Of a stretch of DNA of 64,000 bases, positions 36,333 to 46,401 are shown in pieces. Source of the stretch: an uncultured Psychromonas sp. (GTDB lineage: Bacteria > Pseudomonadota > Gammaproteobacteria > Enterobacterales > Psychromonadaceae); contig NZ_CANLFB010000001.1 of the NCBI RefSeq assembly GCF_947489755.1, positions 186,001-250,000 of the forward strand. The letters run 5' to 3'. The notes under the pieces were generated by a model. It made no database searches. It was not told the DNA's origin and saw only the letters and a program-made list of their open reading frames with translations. A program made the position numbers and the translations under genes. Each line of letters begins with the position of its first letter. Within the stretch, counting starts at the first letter, position 1.

Positions 36333-36983
36333 ATGTTCGATTTTAGCGTTGTTTTAAAGTATAGCGACTCATTATTAAATGGTTTATGGACAACGGCTTG
36401 GATTTCGATTTTATCAATTTTGATAGGTTTTGTATTGGGTATTATTTTATGTTTGGGCAGGTTATCTTCACATACATTTATTCAATATTTTTGCAGAACC
36501 TATATTAGTGCAATAAGGGGCGCGCCATTACTAGTGCAACTCGCTATCATCTTTTATTTTCTTCCTTATTGGGGCATTAATATTCCGCCTATTGCCGCTG
36601 CGATTATTGCATTGTCAATGAATACGGCTGCTTTTCAAGCGGAGATATTACGCGATGGTTTCCAAGTGATTCCGCTTGGGCAAAAAGAAGCAGCTTGGAA
36701 TTATGGTTATAGTTCATGGCAAAGTTTTCGTTATATTGAATTACCGCAGGTATTAAGAAATACATTACCTTCATTAACCAATGAAACGATAGATATTATA
36801 AAAAACTCTGCCTTAATTTCGACTATCGCGGTAACGGATTTAATGCGGATAACACAAACTTACTCTTCTACTACGTACCGTCCAATTGAATTTTTTGTCA
36901 CTGCAGGTGTGTTGTATTTATTACTTACTTCTTGCATTAGTTTATTGGGGCGTTATATCGAATCCCGATTAACAACGCATTAG
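36333..36983 (+). CDS. ABC transporter permease 1 (HisQ/HisM type)
   Basis: 216 residues with about five membrane segments. The cytoplasmic EAA loop is seen as QKEAAWNYGYSSWQSFRYIELPQVLR. The N-terminal GLWTTAWISILSILIGFVLG is typical of PAAT permeases. One base separates it from the ureohydrolase stop, indicating co-translation. It forms the membrane channel with the next gene product. Confidence 0.9.
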   Translation: MFDFSVVLKYSDSLLNGLWTTAWISILSILIGFVLGIILCLGRLSSHTFIQYFCRTYISAIRGAPLLVQLAIIFYFLPYWGINIPPIAAAIIALSMNTAAFQAEILRDGFQVIPLGQKEAAWNYGYSSWQSFRYIELPQVLRNTLPSLTNETIDIIKNSALISTIAVTDLMRITQTYSSTTYRPIEFFVTAGVLYLLLTSCISLLGRYIESRLTTH

Positions 36984-36994
36984 GAGACATTAAA

Positions 36995-37657
36995 ATGGAC
37001 TTTAGCCTTTTTGTAACTTATTGGCCAATCCTCTTAAAAGGGTTGCTATTTACACTTTATATTTGCTCACTAGGTATCGTTTTCGCGCTTGTTGGCGGTC
37101 TATTACTGCATTTAATGAGCCGTATTAAACTGCGTATAATTAGTTTTATTTACGTCACTTATCTCACCATTTTCCGTGGTAGCCCGTTGTTAGTACAAGT
37201 GTATTTAATGTATTACGGGGGCCCATTTGTTGGTATTGAATTAAGTGCTGAACAGGTCGGTATTTTAGGGTTGGGATTATATGGCTCTGCCTACTTTGCT
37301 GAAATATACCGTTCTGGTTTTGCTAGTGTGCCTAATGGCCAGGTGGAAGCCGCTTATGACCTTGGTTATTCACGGAGCAAGATATTAATACATATTCAAT
37401 TACCTCAAATGTTGGGATTAATTATTCCACCGGGTATAAACCAAACGATTATCTTAATTAAAGAGTCGGCGATTCTTTCAATTATTACCGTTCCTGAGCT
37501 CACTACTGCTGCTGTAACAATGTCGACACAAACATTTAGTGTTATCGAACCTTATTTATTTTTAGCCGTTGCTTATTGGGTCATTACTTTCATTGTGGCA
37601 AAAATAGGTCATTGGTGTGAAAAAAGAGCAACAGTTCATTTGCTTCGTAGCGAATAA
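36995..37657 (+). CDS. ABC transporter permease 2 (HisQ/HisM type)
   Basis: 220 residues with about five membrane segments and an EAA loop ([24 protein letters not shown]). It begins 11 bp after permease 1 and has GGAGACA before its ATG. The two permeases are distinct, so the transporter is a heterodimer. Confidence 0.9.
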   Translation: MDFSLFVTYWPILLKGLLFTLYICSLGIVFALVGGLLLHLMSRIKLRIISFIYVTYLTIFRGSPLLVQVYLMYYGGPFVGIELSAEQVGILGLGLYGSAYFAEIYRSGFASVPNGQVEAAYDLGYSRSKILIHIQLPQMLGLIIPPGINQTIILIKESAILSIITVPELTTAAVTMSTQTFSVIEPYLFLAVAYWVITFIVAKIGHWCEKRATVHLLRSE

Positions 37658-37674
37658 AAAACTCAGGAGGAGTT

Positions 37675-38472
37675 ATGAAAAAAAGATCACATAAAGCAAT
37701 TAAACTGGTTGATTTAAAAAAGCACTATGGTGATAACCAAGTATTAAAAGGTATCAATCTTGATATTAACTATGGTGAAGTTGTTTGCATTATCGGCGGT
37801 TCAGGTTCAGGCAAAAGCACCATGTTAAGATGTATGAATTTCCTCGAAAAATATGACGGAGGAGAAGTGCAAATTGATGGTAAATTAATAGGTTACGGTT
37901 CCGATGCTCAAGGAAATTTTCAACTAGCACCTAGTCAAATAGTACAAAAAGACCTTTCTGAAGTCTGCATGGTGTTTCAACAATTTAATTTGTGGCCACA
38001 TATGAGTGTACTAGAAAACGTGATGTCTCCATTGATACTCGTTCACAAATTCAGCAAAAAAGAAGCCAAAGAAAGAGCTTTAAAAGTATTAAATAAAGTT
38101 GATATGGCACATAAAATTGATGCTTACCCAGGTCAATTATCAGGCGGACAACAGCAACGTGTTGCCATTGCTCGCTCTCTTGGTACTGAACCTAAAATTA
38201 TGTTATTTGATGAGCCTACCTCTGCACTTGATCCTGAATTAGTTGGTGAGGTGTTAAAGGTAATGAAATCATTAGCACAAGATGGTATGACCATGGTGAT
38301 AGTGACTCATGAAATGGGCTTTGCAGCACAAGTCTCTGATAAAGTGATCTTTCTTGCAAAGGGGTTAATTGAAGAACAGGGTGATCCTAAAATTCTGTTT
38401 ACACAACCTAAATCAGATAATTTAAAAGCCTTTTTAAGCACTTGGACAGAGAGAAATAGTGGGATTGTTTAA
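37675..38472 (+). CDS. ABC transporter ATP-binding protein, polar amino acid type
   Basis: 265 residues. Walker [10 protein letters not shown] at 41-49, signature LSGGQQQR, Walker [14 protein letters not shown] and the switch His in [17 protein letters not shown] before its start is a strong ribosome site. It drives the two permeases. It closes the operon; downstream is a hairpin at 38527-38571 in a 760-bp gene-free stretch. Confidence 0.93.
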   Translation: MKKRSHKAIKLVDLKKHYGDNQVLKGINLDINYGEVVCIIGGSGSGKSTMLRCMNFLEKYDGGEVQIDGKLIGYGSDAQGNFQLAPSQIVQKDLSEVCMVFQQFNLWPHMSVLENVMSPLILVHKFSKKEAKERALKVLNKVDMAHKIDAYPGQLSGGQQQRVAIARSLGTEPKIMLFDEPTSALDPELVGEVLKVMKSLAQDGMTMVIVTHEMGFAAQVSDKVIFLAKGLIEEQGDPKILFTQPKSDNLKAFLSTWTERNSGIV

Positions 38473-38525
38473 CCAAATAATATTGCTAATTTAACCCTTC
38501 CACTATCAATTTTACTATTAATTAT

Positions 38526-38572
38526 ACGATAATCTGCAGATGAAAAATTCAAATATCTACGCAGGTTATCGT
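38526..38572. repeat. Stem-loop after the ABC operon
   Basis: ACGATAATCTGC (38526-38537) pairs with GCAGGTTATCGT (38561-38572) with one G-U; AGAT/ATCT extends pairing inside the loop. No T run follows, so it may stabilise the mRNA end rather than terminate. Confidence 0.5.
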
Positions 38573-39159
38573 TATCCAGCCCAAGAGCGGTTACAAAACC
38601 CAAGGCTTAAACCACAAACCACTTAGGAATCGTTACAAACTAACTTGTTCCACATTATTTTTAAAAAACGCAAACGACTGGTTATGTTAACCATAAAAGA
38701 ACAAGTAACTTTGAAGCCGACTCTTAATCAACAAAGCAATTGAGATACCAAAATTCGACTCGTTTTTGCAGAGCAATTCTATTTTTTGTCTTTGTTAATT
38801 GTTTTTTTGATTATTAACAAACTTAAAACAACTCACCAGTAGTACTATTCAAGTCATTACATAACAAACCTTGTGTTTCAAAATTAAAATGATTATTTGT
38901 GTATTTAGTTGAACCGTAAGTCAGTAAAATTTATATTAAATAAATATCGAATATGGCTGCTTTCACCATAAAAATGAAAACTATTTAACTTAACAGTTTT
39001 AGTAATAACGGACTTGATTACATTTTATCGCCACTGAATAAGCATCAGTTAAACCTTAAAAATAACCTCAGTAAAATATATTTTTTGAATTGTAACTCAA
39101 GTGTGAAAATAGAAATTCTTTACAATCAGTGGGTTAGCTATATGAGACATAATAAGGCA

Positions 39160-39188
39160 TTGATTTTTATCTAATTAATCACTATCGT
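39160..39188 (+). promoter_or_regulatory. Candidate promoter of the Mrp operon
   Basis: TTGATT (39160-39165) and TATCGT (39183-39188) are 17 bp apart, 43 bp before the first gene. The -10 match is moderate. Confidence 0.3.
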
Positions 39189-39231
39189 AGTTCGAAAATA
39201 CTAACCACTTAGCTAACGGAGCTTCGCTTAA

Positions 39232-42027
39232 ATGCATTATTTCTGGGTGCCATTTTTACCCATGTTAGGGATTATCGTTCCCTTATTCGCCAATAAACTT
39301 AATCGTAGCGCATGTACGCTGGCAACTGCTTTGTTACCGGCTTTAGCGCTTTGCTTTATTTTCCTCGATTTACCCGCGGTATTGGCTGGGGAGTCTTTTA
39401 GCAAAAGCATTGAGTGGATCCCTCAATTAGGGTTGGCGTTATCATTTCGGCTTGATGGTTTAGCCGCATTATTCAGTATATTGATCTTAGGGATTGGTCT
39501 ACTGGTTATTTTATATGCGCGTTACTATTTATCTGAAAAAGATCATATGGGGCGTTTCTACTGCTACTTGATTATGTTTATGGCGGCTATGCTCGGCATT
39601 GTTATGTCAAACAACATGTTACAGCTCTGGTTTTATTGGGAGTTAACCAGTATTAGTTCGTTCTTGCTCATTGGTTTTTGGTCACACAATAGTGATGCCC
39701 GTAAAGGCGCTAGAATGGCGCTTACTATCACTGGTGCTGGTGGTTTAGCGTTATTGGCTGGTATTATCCTATTAGGTCAAGTCGTCGGTAGTTACGAATT
39801 AGACGTCGTCCTCAACAGTGGTGAGTTGGTAAAACAAAGCCCTTATTATATTGCTATTTTAAGTCTATTTTTGATTGGTGCATTTACTAAGTCTGCCCAA
39901 TTCCCATTCCACTTTTGGTTGCCTCATGCGATGGCTGCTCCTACACCCGTCAGTGCTTATTTACACTCGGCGACTATGGTAAAAGCAGGTATTTTCTTAT
40001 TAGCACGTTTTTATCCAGTATTAGCAGGGACGGAAACGTGGTTTGTAGTGGTCTCGTTAACTGGTTTATTTACTATGTTATTGGGGGCTTACACCGCATT
40101 ATTTAAACATGATTTAAAAGGGTTATTAGCTTACTCGACCATCAGTCATCTTGGCTTGATCGTACTGTTACTTGGTTTAAATACTGAATTAGCTGCGATT
40201 GCTGCAATATTCCACATCATGAATCATGCCGTTTTTAAAGCATCATTATTTATGGCTGCTGGTATTATTGATCATGAATCTGGTTCACGAGATATGCGTA
40301 AAATTAATGGGTTATGGAAATACATGCCTATTACCGCAACGTTAGCCATGGTGGCCTCTGCATCGATGGCGGGTGTGCCTCTGCTTAATGGATTTTTATC
40401 TAAAGAGATGTTCTTTGCTGAAACCTTAGAGCAAAGCATTTTAGGCTCTATGTCTTGGTTAATTCCTGTATTAGCAACGATTGCTGCTGCCTTTTCTGTC
40501 GCTTATTCACTGCGCTTTATTCATGATGTGTTCTTTAACGGAGAGCCTAAAGGCTTAACTAAAACGCCACACGAGCCACCACGTTATATGCGTGTTCCTG
40601 TGGAAATTTTAGTGACGATTTGTTTGTTGGTTGGTATTTTTCCTAACTACACTATTGGCCCATTGTTACAAAGTACTTCATTGGCAGTGCTTAACCATAC
40701 GTTACCTGAATATAGCTTAGCCATTTGGCATGGATTGAATCTCCCGTTGTTAATGAGTGGGGTGGCGATTATGGGTGGTGTTGCGATTTACTTGAACCGT
40801 AAACATTTATTCAAATTTGCAGGGATGTTCCCAGATATTGACGCAAAATTGGTATTTGAAGATTGTATTCAAGCCTGTGTAACGTGGGCGCAAAAAATAA
40901 CGATGATATTAGAAAACGGTTCATTACAACGTTATGCTTTTTGCCTTTGTTTTTTCGCTTTATTGCTGATCGCTCCGCCTTTGTTTGAACTCGATACAAC
41001 GAGAGGAAGTTTGCCTGGTACACCTCTAAATGCTGCTGTACTAGTTGCTGCTATTTTGATTATTGCAGGTTCGCTCGCCACTATCATTTGGAGTCATTAC
41101 CGTCTTATTGCTTTATTAATGTTGTCGCTAGTTGGTTTGGTGGTATCAATAACCTTCGCTTATTTCTCTGCTCCCGACTTAGCGCTTACTCAGCTCTCGG
41201 TAGAAATTGTAACGGTTATTTTGTTATTGCTGGCGCTTTATTTCTTCCCTCAGCAAACCCCTACGAGTAAAAGTCGTCCTAGTCATTTTGTCCGCGACTT
41301 AACCGTTGCGTCATTCATCGGTTGTATTATTGGTAGTATTTGTTTTGCTTTAATGACCCATCCTTTGGATAGTATTTCTGCGTTCTTCTTAGCCAATGCT
41401 AAAACAGGTGGTGGCGGAACCAATGTGGTGAACGTTATTTTGGTTGATTTCCGTGGTTTTGATACTTTTGGTGAGATAACCGTATTGGGGATTGCCGCAT
41501 TAGGTATCCACAAGCTAATTGCTCGTATGCGTCTTTCTGTGCGCACTAAAGATTACGCTGGGCGATTATGGGCTAAAGACAAATATCCTGTATTATTATC
41601 GGTTGTCTCGCAAAGCTTGTTGCCACTATTTTTGCTTATTTCAGCTTATATCTTTATGCGCGGACACAATTTACCAGGCGGTGGTTTCATTGCTGGTTTA
41701 ATTACTTCGATTGCACTCATTCAGCAATACCTAGCACACGGTGTTGATTGGATGGCTAAAAGAGTCAGTGTGAGTTATCACTATATGATCGCGATTGGAC
41801 TCACGATCGCTGGATTAACTGGCTTGGGTAGTTGGATCTTTGATAGGCCGTTCTTAACCTCTTGGTTTGAATATGTTTCGTTACCTTGGATAGGTAAATT
41901 TGAACTTGCTAGTGCATTGGTATTTGATATCGGGGTTTATTTCACCGTGATCGGTGCGACACTGCTTATATTAGCGAGTTTAGGCAAGTTAACGACCACA
42001 GAACGACTCACAGTAGGAGAAAGATAA
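39232..42027 (+). CDS. mrpA: Mrp Na+/H+ antiporter subunit A fused to B
   Basis: 931 residues. The N-terminal two thirds are a complex I ND5-like channel subunit (FYWELTSISSFLLIGFW, KSAQFPFHFWLPHAMAAPTPVSAYLHSATMVKAG in part: PFHFWLPHAMAAPTPVSAYL). The C-terminal part carries the MrpA tail and an MrpB-like domain (LPLFLLISAYIFMRGHNLPG and GGGFIAGL). The fusion and absence of a separate mrpB are typical of group 2 Mrp/Pha systems. It exports Na+ (possibly K+) using the proton gradient for salt and alkali tolerance. GGAG lies 10 nt before the ATG; the gene overlaps mrpC by one base. Confidence 0.94.
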   Translation: MHYFWVPFLPMLGIIVPLFANKLNRSACTLATALLPALALCFIFLDLPAVLAGESFSKSIEWIPQLGLALSFRLDGLAALFSILILGIGLLVILYARYYLSEKDHMGRFYCYLIMFMAAMLGIVMSNNMLQLWFYWELTSISSFLLIGFWSHNSDARKGARMALTITGAGGLALLAGIILLGQVVGSYELDVVLNSGELVKQSPYYIAILSLFLIGAFTKSAQFPFHFWLPHAMAAPTPVSAYLHSATMVKAGIFLLARFYPVLAGTETWFVVVSLTGLFTMLLGAYTALFKHDLKGLLAYSTISHLGLIVLLLGLNTELAAIAAIFHIMNHAVFKASLFMAAGIIDHESGSRDMRKINGLWKYMPITATLAMVASASMAGVPLLNGFLSKEMFFAETLEQSILGSMSWLIPVLATIAAAFSVAYSLRFIHDVFFNGEPKGLTKTPHEPPRYMRVPVEILVTICLLVGIFPNYTIGPLLQSTSLAVLNHTLPEYSLAIWHGLNLPLLMSGVAIMGGVAIYLNRKHLFKFAGMFPDIDAKLVFEDCIQACVTWAQKITMILENGSLQRYAFCLCFFALLLIAPPLFELDTTRGSLPGTPLNAAVLVAAILIIAGSLATIIWSHYRLIALLMLSLVGLVVSITFAYFSAPDLALTQLSVEIVTVILLLLALYFFPQQTPTSKSRPSHFVRDLTVASFIGCIIGSICFALMTHPLDSISAFFLANAKTGGGGTNVVNVILVDFRGFDTFGEITVLGIAALGIHKLIARMRLSVRTKDYAGRLWAKDKYPVLLSVVSQSLLPLFLLISAYIFMRGHNLPGGGFIAGLITSIALIQQYLAHGVDWMAKRVSVSYHYMIAIGLTIAGLTGLGSWIFDRPFLTSWFEYVSLPWIGKFELASALVFDIGVYFTVIGATLLILASLGKLTTTERLTVGER

Positions 42028-42377
42028 TGGAATTAGTCTACGCAATTTGTGTTGGCTTCATGAGTACCTGTGGCATCTTTTTAATGCTACGTGGCCATAC
42101 CTTTACGTTAGTTATTGGGCTTACTTTATTGTCTTACGCGGTTAACTTATTTCTATTTGCCAGTGGTGGATTAACTATCGGCGCACCTGCGGTATTGAGC
42201 AGCAGTGAAAATCATGCCGATCCACTACCGCAGGCGTTAGTACTGACGGCGATTGTTATTGGCTTCGCTATGACTGCTTTTGCTGTGATTTTAGCCATGC
42301 GAGGACGCGCAGATTTAGGCAGTGATCACGTAGATGGCATAGAACCTTTTGACCCTTTAGCTGAGGATAAATCCTAA
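42027..42377 (+). CDS. mrpC: Mrp antiporter subunit C
   Basis: 116 residues, three membrane segments, NuoK-like, with GGLTIGAPAVL and DPLPQALVLTAIVIGFA, the latter being the signature of MnhC/PhaC. Start overlaps the mrpA stop and stop overlaps the mrpD start, each by one base, so translation is coupled along the operon. Confidence 0.93.
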   Translation: MELVYAICVGFMSTCGIFLMLRGHTFTLVIGLTLLSYAVNLFLFASGGLTIGAPAVLSSSENHADPLPQALVLTAIVIGFAMTAFAVILAMRGRADLGSDHVDGIEPFDPLAEDKS

Positions 42378-43888
42378 TGAGTTTGTTTGACCACTTAGTT
42401 ATTTTCCCAGTATTAATACCTTTTTTTGTGGCTGTTGCTCTGCTTTTTCCTGGTTTAAGTAATTCCTTAAGAAAACAACGTGCCGTGAGCATCACCGCTA
42501 ATATTTTAATGGTCGTGGTTGCCTTTTCGCTACTATTTAAAGTTGAGGCTCAAGGGATTCAAGTGTATGCACTTGGTGATTGGTCTGCGCCTTTTGGCAT
42601 TGTATTAGTCGCTGATCTATTCTCGGTATTAATGGTGTGTTTAAGCGCTATTTTAGGCTTAGCGGTCACTATGTACGCGACTGCCGGAGAAGATAAAACA
42701 GGCGCCTTTTTCCACACTCTCATTATGTTCCAACTGATGGGGATTAACGGTGCATTTTTAACCGGAGATGCGTTTAACTTATTTGTATTTTTTGAAGTAT
42801 TGTTAATAGCCTCATACTCTCTCATGATCCATGGAGGGGGCAAGCAACGGACACAGGCTAACATTCATTATGTATTCCTTAACTTAATTGGTTCATCGTT
42901 GTTTTTGTTTGCATTAGGCACGTTGTACGGGACTTTAGGGACACTTAACTTTGCTGACATGGCCGATAGAATTCCATTGCTTTCAAACAACGAGTTACTG
43001 ATTGCCAAGTCAGGGGCTTTATTGTTATTGGCTGTTTTTGGTTTGAAAGCGGCAATGTTGCCTTTGCATTTTTGGTTACCTAAAGCTTACTCGTCTACCA
43101 GTACACCAGTAGCTGCATTATTTGCGATTATGACTAAAGTGGGTATCTATAGTATTTGGCGGGTGCATGGGGTGATATTTGGCGACCAAGCTGGTGAGCT
43201 CGCGAATATAGCCTTACCTTGGTTATGGCCGATCGCTTTACTAACTATTGTCGTTGGCTCTATTGCGGTACTCGCGAGTAAAAGTTTGCGAATACTTTGT
43301 AGTAACTTAGTGATTGTCTCAGTCGGCACGTTATTGGTGACCATTAGTTTGAATACGGTACAGGCTACTTCAGCTGGGATTTATTACTTAATACACAGTA
43401 CCATCGCTTGTGCAGCTATGTTTTTGTTAGCGGGTTTAATTAAAGAACAACGTGGTCAAGCAGAAGACCGTTTTGTTGCCGCTAGAGCCATGCCGCAAGC
43501 AGGTGTTTTAGGCTTTATCTTTGCGTTATTAGCCATTGCTTTAATTGGTATGCCGCCGTTATCAGGGTTTGTTGGTAAAGCGTTAATTTTACAATCAGTG
43601 ACTGAAGCAAGCCAAGCTCTGTGGGTTTTCCCATTGGTTCTCATCGGAGGGCTGATTGCTATGATCGCTTTATCACGTGCTGGTACGTCATTGTTTTGGA
43701 AAAATACTGGTGAAAAGACTAGCGCATTAAAAGGCCATCCTATGCAATATATCGCCATTGGTTTATTAGTCGCGATACTGCCTTTAATGGTCATTTTTGG
43801 TGGAACAGTCAATGACTATACACAACTGGCTGCAGAGCAACTTAAAGCAGGTCTAAGTTTGCAACAACTTAACGAGGTCGCTAAATAA
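42377..43888 (+). CDS. mrpD: Mrp antiporter subunit D
   Basis: 503 residues with about 14 membrane segments, an ND2/ND4-type proton channel subunit. FNLFVFFEVLLIASYSLM, KAAMLPLHFWLPKAYSSTST and the conserved Glu/Lys in the membrane (FFEVLL, LFGLKAAM-like) are present. It is the second channel-forming subunit together with mrpA. Confidence 0.93.
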   Translation: MSLFDHLVIFPVLIPFFVAVALLFPGLSNSLRKQRAVSITANILMVVVAFSLLFKVEAQGIQVYALGDWSAPFGIVLVADLFSVLMVCLSAILGLAVTMYATAGEDKTGAFFHTLIMFQLMGINGAFLTGDAFNLFVFFEVLLIASYSLMIHGGGKQRTQANIHYVFLNLIGSSLFLFALGTLYGTLGTLNFADMADRIPLLSNNELLIAKSGALLLLAVFGLKAAMLPLHFWLPKAYSSTSTPVAALFAIMTKVGIYSIWRVHGVIFGDQAGELANIALPWLWPIALLTIVVGSIAVLASKSLRILCSNLVIVSVGTLLVTISLNTVQATSAGIYYLIHSTIACAAMFLLAGLIKEQRGQAEDRFVAARAMPQAGVLGFIFALLAIALIGMPPLSGFVGKALILQSVTEASQALWVFPLVLIGGLIAMIALSRAGTSLFWKNTGEKTSALKGHPMQYIAIGLLVAILPLMVIFGGTVNDYTQLAAEQLKAGLSLQQLNEVAK

Positions 43889-44388
43889 TGGACAAACTAC
43901 GTAAATTCGTTTGGTTTCCTACGCCTTACCACAGCGTATTATTATGGTTGGTGTGGCAAATATTACATGATTTTAGTCGTGGACATATGGTGTTAGGTGC
44001 CGTGTTTGCTATTGTTATTCCTTGGATTGTCGCCCCTTTGAGCGAAGAAGCTGCGGTGGCAAAAAAACCTATTAAGGCATTGATGTATACGTTTCGTTTG
44101 TTAATTGATATTGCTGTCTCTAACTACGATGTAGCAAAGCGTGTATTACAAAGTAATCGCAGTTTAAAGCCTGCTTTCATTGCTGTGCCTTTAGATATTA
44201 AAGATCCTGTGCCACTCACTATTTTTACCAGTAGTGTTTCATTAACACCGGGTACGGTAAGTGTTGAGTTGTCTGATGACAGAAAATGGTTATACGTGCA
44301 TGTGCTGCATCTTGAAGACGAACAGGCATTAATTAAGCTTATCAAAGATCGTTATGAAGCGCCTTTAAAGGAGATTTTCGGATGTTAA
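43888..44388 (+). CDS. mrpE: Mrp antiporter subunit E
   Basis: 166 residues. Two membrane segments near the N-terminus are followed by a cytoplasmic domain with SLTPGTVSVEL and YVHVLHLED, the MnhE signature. Start shares its first base with the mrpD stop; the end overlaps mrpF by 7 bp. Confidence 0.92.
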   Translation: MDKLRKFVWFPTPYHSVLLWLVWQILHDFSRGHMVLGAVFAIVIPWIVAPLSEEAAVAKKPIKALMYTFRLLIDIAVSNYDVAKRVLQSNRSLKPAFIAVPLDIKDPVPLTIFTSSVSLTPGTVSVELSDDRKWLYVHVLHLEDEQALIKLIKDRYEAPLKEIFGC

Positions 44389-44651
44389 CTTACGCTATAC
44401 TGATTGCTTGTGCGTTAATTTGTTGTGCCTTAGCCTTAAATGCTTGGCGCTTAATTATTGGCCCGACTACACCAGACAGAATTATTGCTGTTGATACCAT
44501 GTACATTAATAGCATTGCGCTGATTATTCTATTAGGGATTCATCAAGGCTCTGCCATTTATTATGAAAGTGCATTATTGATTGCGCTTCTTGGTTTTGTA
44601 AGTACTTCTGCTTTTTGTAAGTACTTATTGCGTGGCGATATTATCGAATAA
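44382..44651 (+). CDS. mrpF: Mrp antiporter subunit F
   Basis: 89 residues, three membrane segments, with RLIIGPTTPDRIIAVDTM, the highly conserved MrpF loop holding the key Asp. It overlaps mrpE and is 9 bp from mrpG. Confidence 0.92.
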   Translation: MLTYAILIACALICCALALNAWRLIIGPTTPDRIIAVDTMYINSIALIILLGIHQGSAIYYESALLIALLGFVSTSAFCKYLLRGDIIE

Positions 44652-44660
44652 GGAAAACAG

Positions 44661-45026
44661 ATGAGTGTATTTTTAGAAGTAGTAGTGAGTGTTTTATTAG
44701 TGTTTGGTAGCATTATAATGCTAATCGGTTCTATTGGCTTAGCAAAGCTCCCTGATTACTTTACTCGCTTACATGCACCAACTAAAGCCAGTACGCTAGG
44801 CGTTGCCTGTATTTTAGTGGCATCAATGATATTTTTCAGCGTTCAACTTGGCCATGTAAACTTAAAAGAAGTCTTAATCACGATGTTTTTATTAATCACG
44901 GCTCCCGTTGCTGCACATATGTTAGGTAAAGCAGGCTTACACTACAAAGTGAAAATGATAGATAGTACCAAGAATCAACATTTAGCTAAAAAAGCCTATT
45001 TACAACAACATCCGGATGATAAGTAG
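44661..45026 (+). CDS. mrpG: Mrp antiporter subunit G
   Basis: 121 residues, three membrane segments, with GSIGLAKLPDYFTRLHAPTK, the MnhG signature. AAGGAAAA precedes the start. It closes the six-gene operon; I see no clear terminator behind it. A complete A/B, C, D, E, F, G set means a functional antiporter is expected. Confidence 0.92.
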   Translation: MSVFLEVVVSVLLVFGSIIMLIGSIGLAKLPDYFTRLHAPTKASTLGVACILVASMIFFSVQLGHVNLKEVLITMFLLITAPVAAHMLGKAGLHYKVKMIDSTKNQHLAKKAYLQQHPDDK

Positions 45027-45220
45027 TTCGTTTTTGTTTTGCAGTAAATAACGACAAGTAAAATACTATTGATTATTTCGACGTCACTCATTTCTACAAT
45101 AGATGCAGGTAAAGTGGCATCTACAATTTAGATTTAGGCTGACGTTATCCCCTTTTCACGGCTTTCCCTAATAATTTTGTGATATCCAATTAGCTATTTT
45201 TTCATCGTTTTATAGCGTGG

Positions 45221-46120
45221 TTATTTAATGCTATTAAGAAATAGATCTGTTTTCATATAGCTTTCAAGCGCAGCGGAAAACTGTTTAATTGTTTTTACCT
45301 TGCTAGGTTTAGGGTTTCTATTAAATACATGATAACAAGCATACTCTGGTGGCTCTGTAGAAAGCTCTGATATTTTAACTGGATGAATTTTTTCAAACTT
45401 CCGGGCTATCCACACAGGGACTACCGCCCACTTTTCGTCTAGATCAAACATGGTGAATAATAACGAGACGGTATCAACACTAGAATACTCACTTTGATCA
45501 TATTCCCACCAAAAGTTATGCCATATTTCATATTCTGGTATGTAAGAAAAGAGTATTTCATCTGATGTTTTTAAATCATGAGGGTGTACTGTTTTAGGAT
45601 ATTTTGACGATTCTGATGAAATAACGACCCCCCTAGATTTAAATAAAGGCGTAGCAATCGCATTCGGATATTTTAATGAATTAAGGGTAAATCCAATATC
45701 AATCTCATTACTTTCAATTAAGTCATAAATAGTCTTACTCCAATGAGAGCTGACATTGAGAGAAATAGCATTATTGTTATTGATAATATCTTTATAAAGG
45801 CTTGAAAAAAAACACGTGTTTAAGCTATCGATACTTGCTAGCTTTAAGTTCATTTTAGATTCTTGGAGTGTCCAAAGTTTCGTTTCGCTGTTTAGGGTTT
45901 TCCATCGAGTGGCGATCTCAATAAATTCCTCACCTTTTAGCGTTAGACTGACAAATTTTTCTCCTCGTGATCGAATCAAAAGCTCACAGCCTAACGCTTC
46001 CTCTAAAGATCGAATTCGATGGCTTACCGCTGATTGTGAAATAAAAAGATTTTTGGCCGCTATAGAAAGGTTTTTTGTTTCAGTAATCATCAAAAAAGTT
46101 TCCACTTGATCAATATTCAT
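45221..46120 (-). CDS. LysR-family regulator, divergent from a class V PLP enzyme
   Basis: 299 residues. Helix-turn-helix at 3-62 (FLMITETKNLSIAAKNLFIS, QSAVSHRIRSLEEALG) and a C-terminal effector domain. It is 281 bp from, and divergent to, the class V PLP gene and the TAXI-TRAP genes, so it probably regulates them. Effector unknown. Confidence 0.85.
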   Translation of the reverse strand: MNIDQVETFLMITETKNLSIAAKNLFISQSAVSHRIRSLEEALGCELLIRSRGEKFVSLTLKGEEFIEIATRWKTLNSETKLWTLQESKMNLKLASIDSLNTCFFSSLYKDIINNNNAISLNVSSHWSKTIYDLIESNEIDIGFTLNSLKYPNAIATPLFKSRGVVISSESSKYPKTVHPHDLKTSDEILFSYIPEYEIWHNFWWEYDQSEYSSVDTVSLLFTMFDLDEKWAVVPVWIARKFEKIHPVKISELSTEPPEYACYHVFNRNPKPSKVKTIKQFSAALESYMKTDLFLNSIK

Positions 46121-46401
46121 CGTTTAATCCCAAATAATTAAACATTAAAGTTATTAATATATAATTGCAATTTAATTCATTATTTTAATATTTAAAAGAT
46201 TGATAGATTTAAATCCAAGCAAAATTTGTCCATATACAGTGCCTAGAAAGCGTACTTGAAGAGATAGATGCTATTGAAGTAAATAAACTGCTTAGTCACA
46301 ACATAATGGTTAGGGATAGCGGACATTCAGGATCTATTTCACCAATCTAATAATGGATAAACAGATTAAACACGCTTTTGAAAGTGTGAAGGACAATCGT
46401 A

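Larger units (their letters stand above)
38473..39231. other. Gene-free stretch before the Mrp operon
   Basis: No open frame with coding character on either strand. It holds a 12-bp stem-loop near its left end and a candidate promoter near its right end. I see no mobile-element relic. Confidence 0.5.

Noticed and set aside
39058..39075. AACCTCAG near 39058 as a third copy of the MITE-like element
   Set aside because: Similarity ends after 8-9 bases and no matching right end follows.
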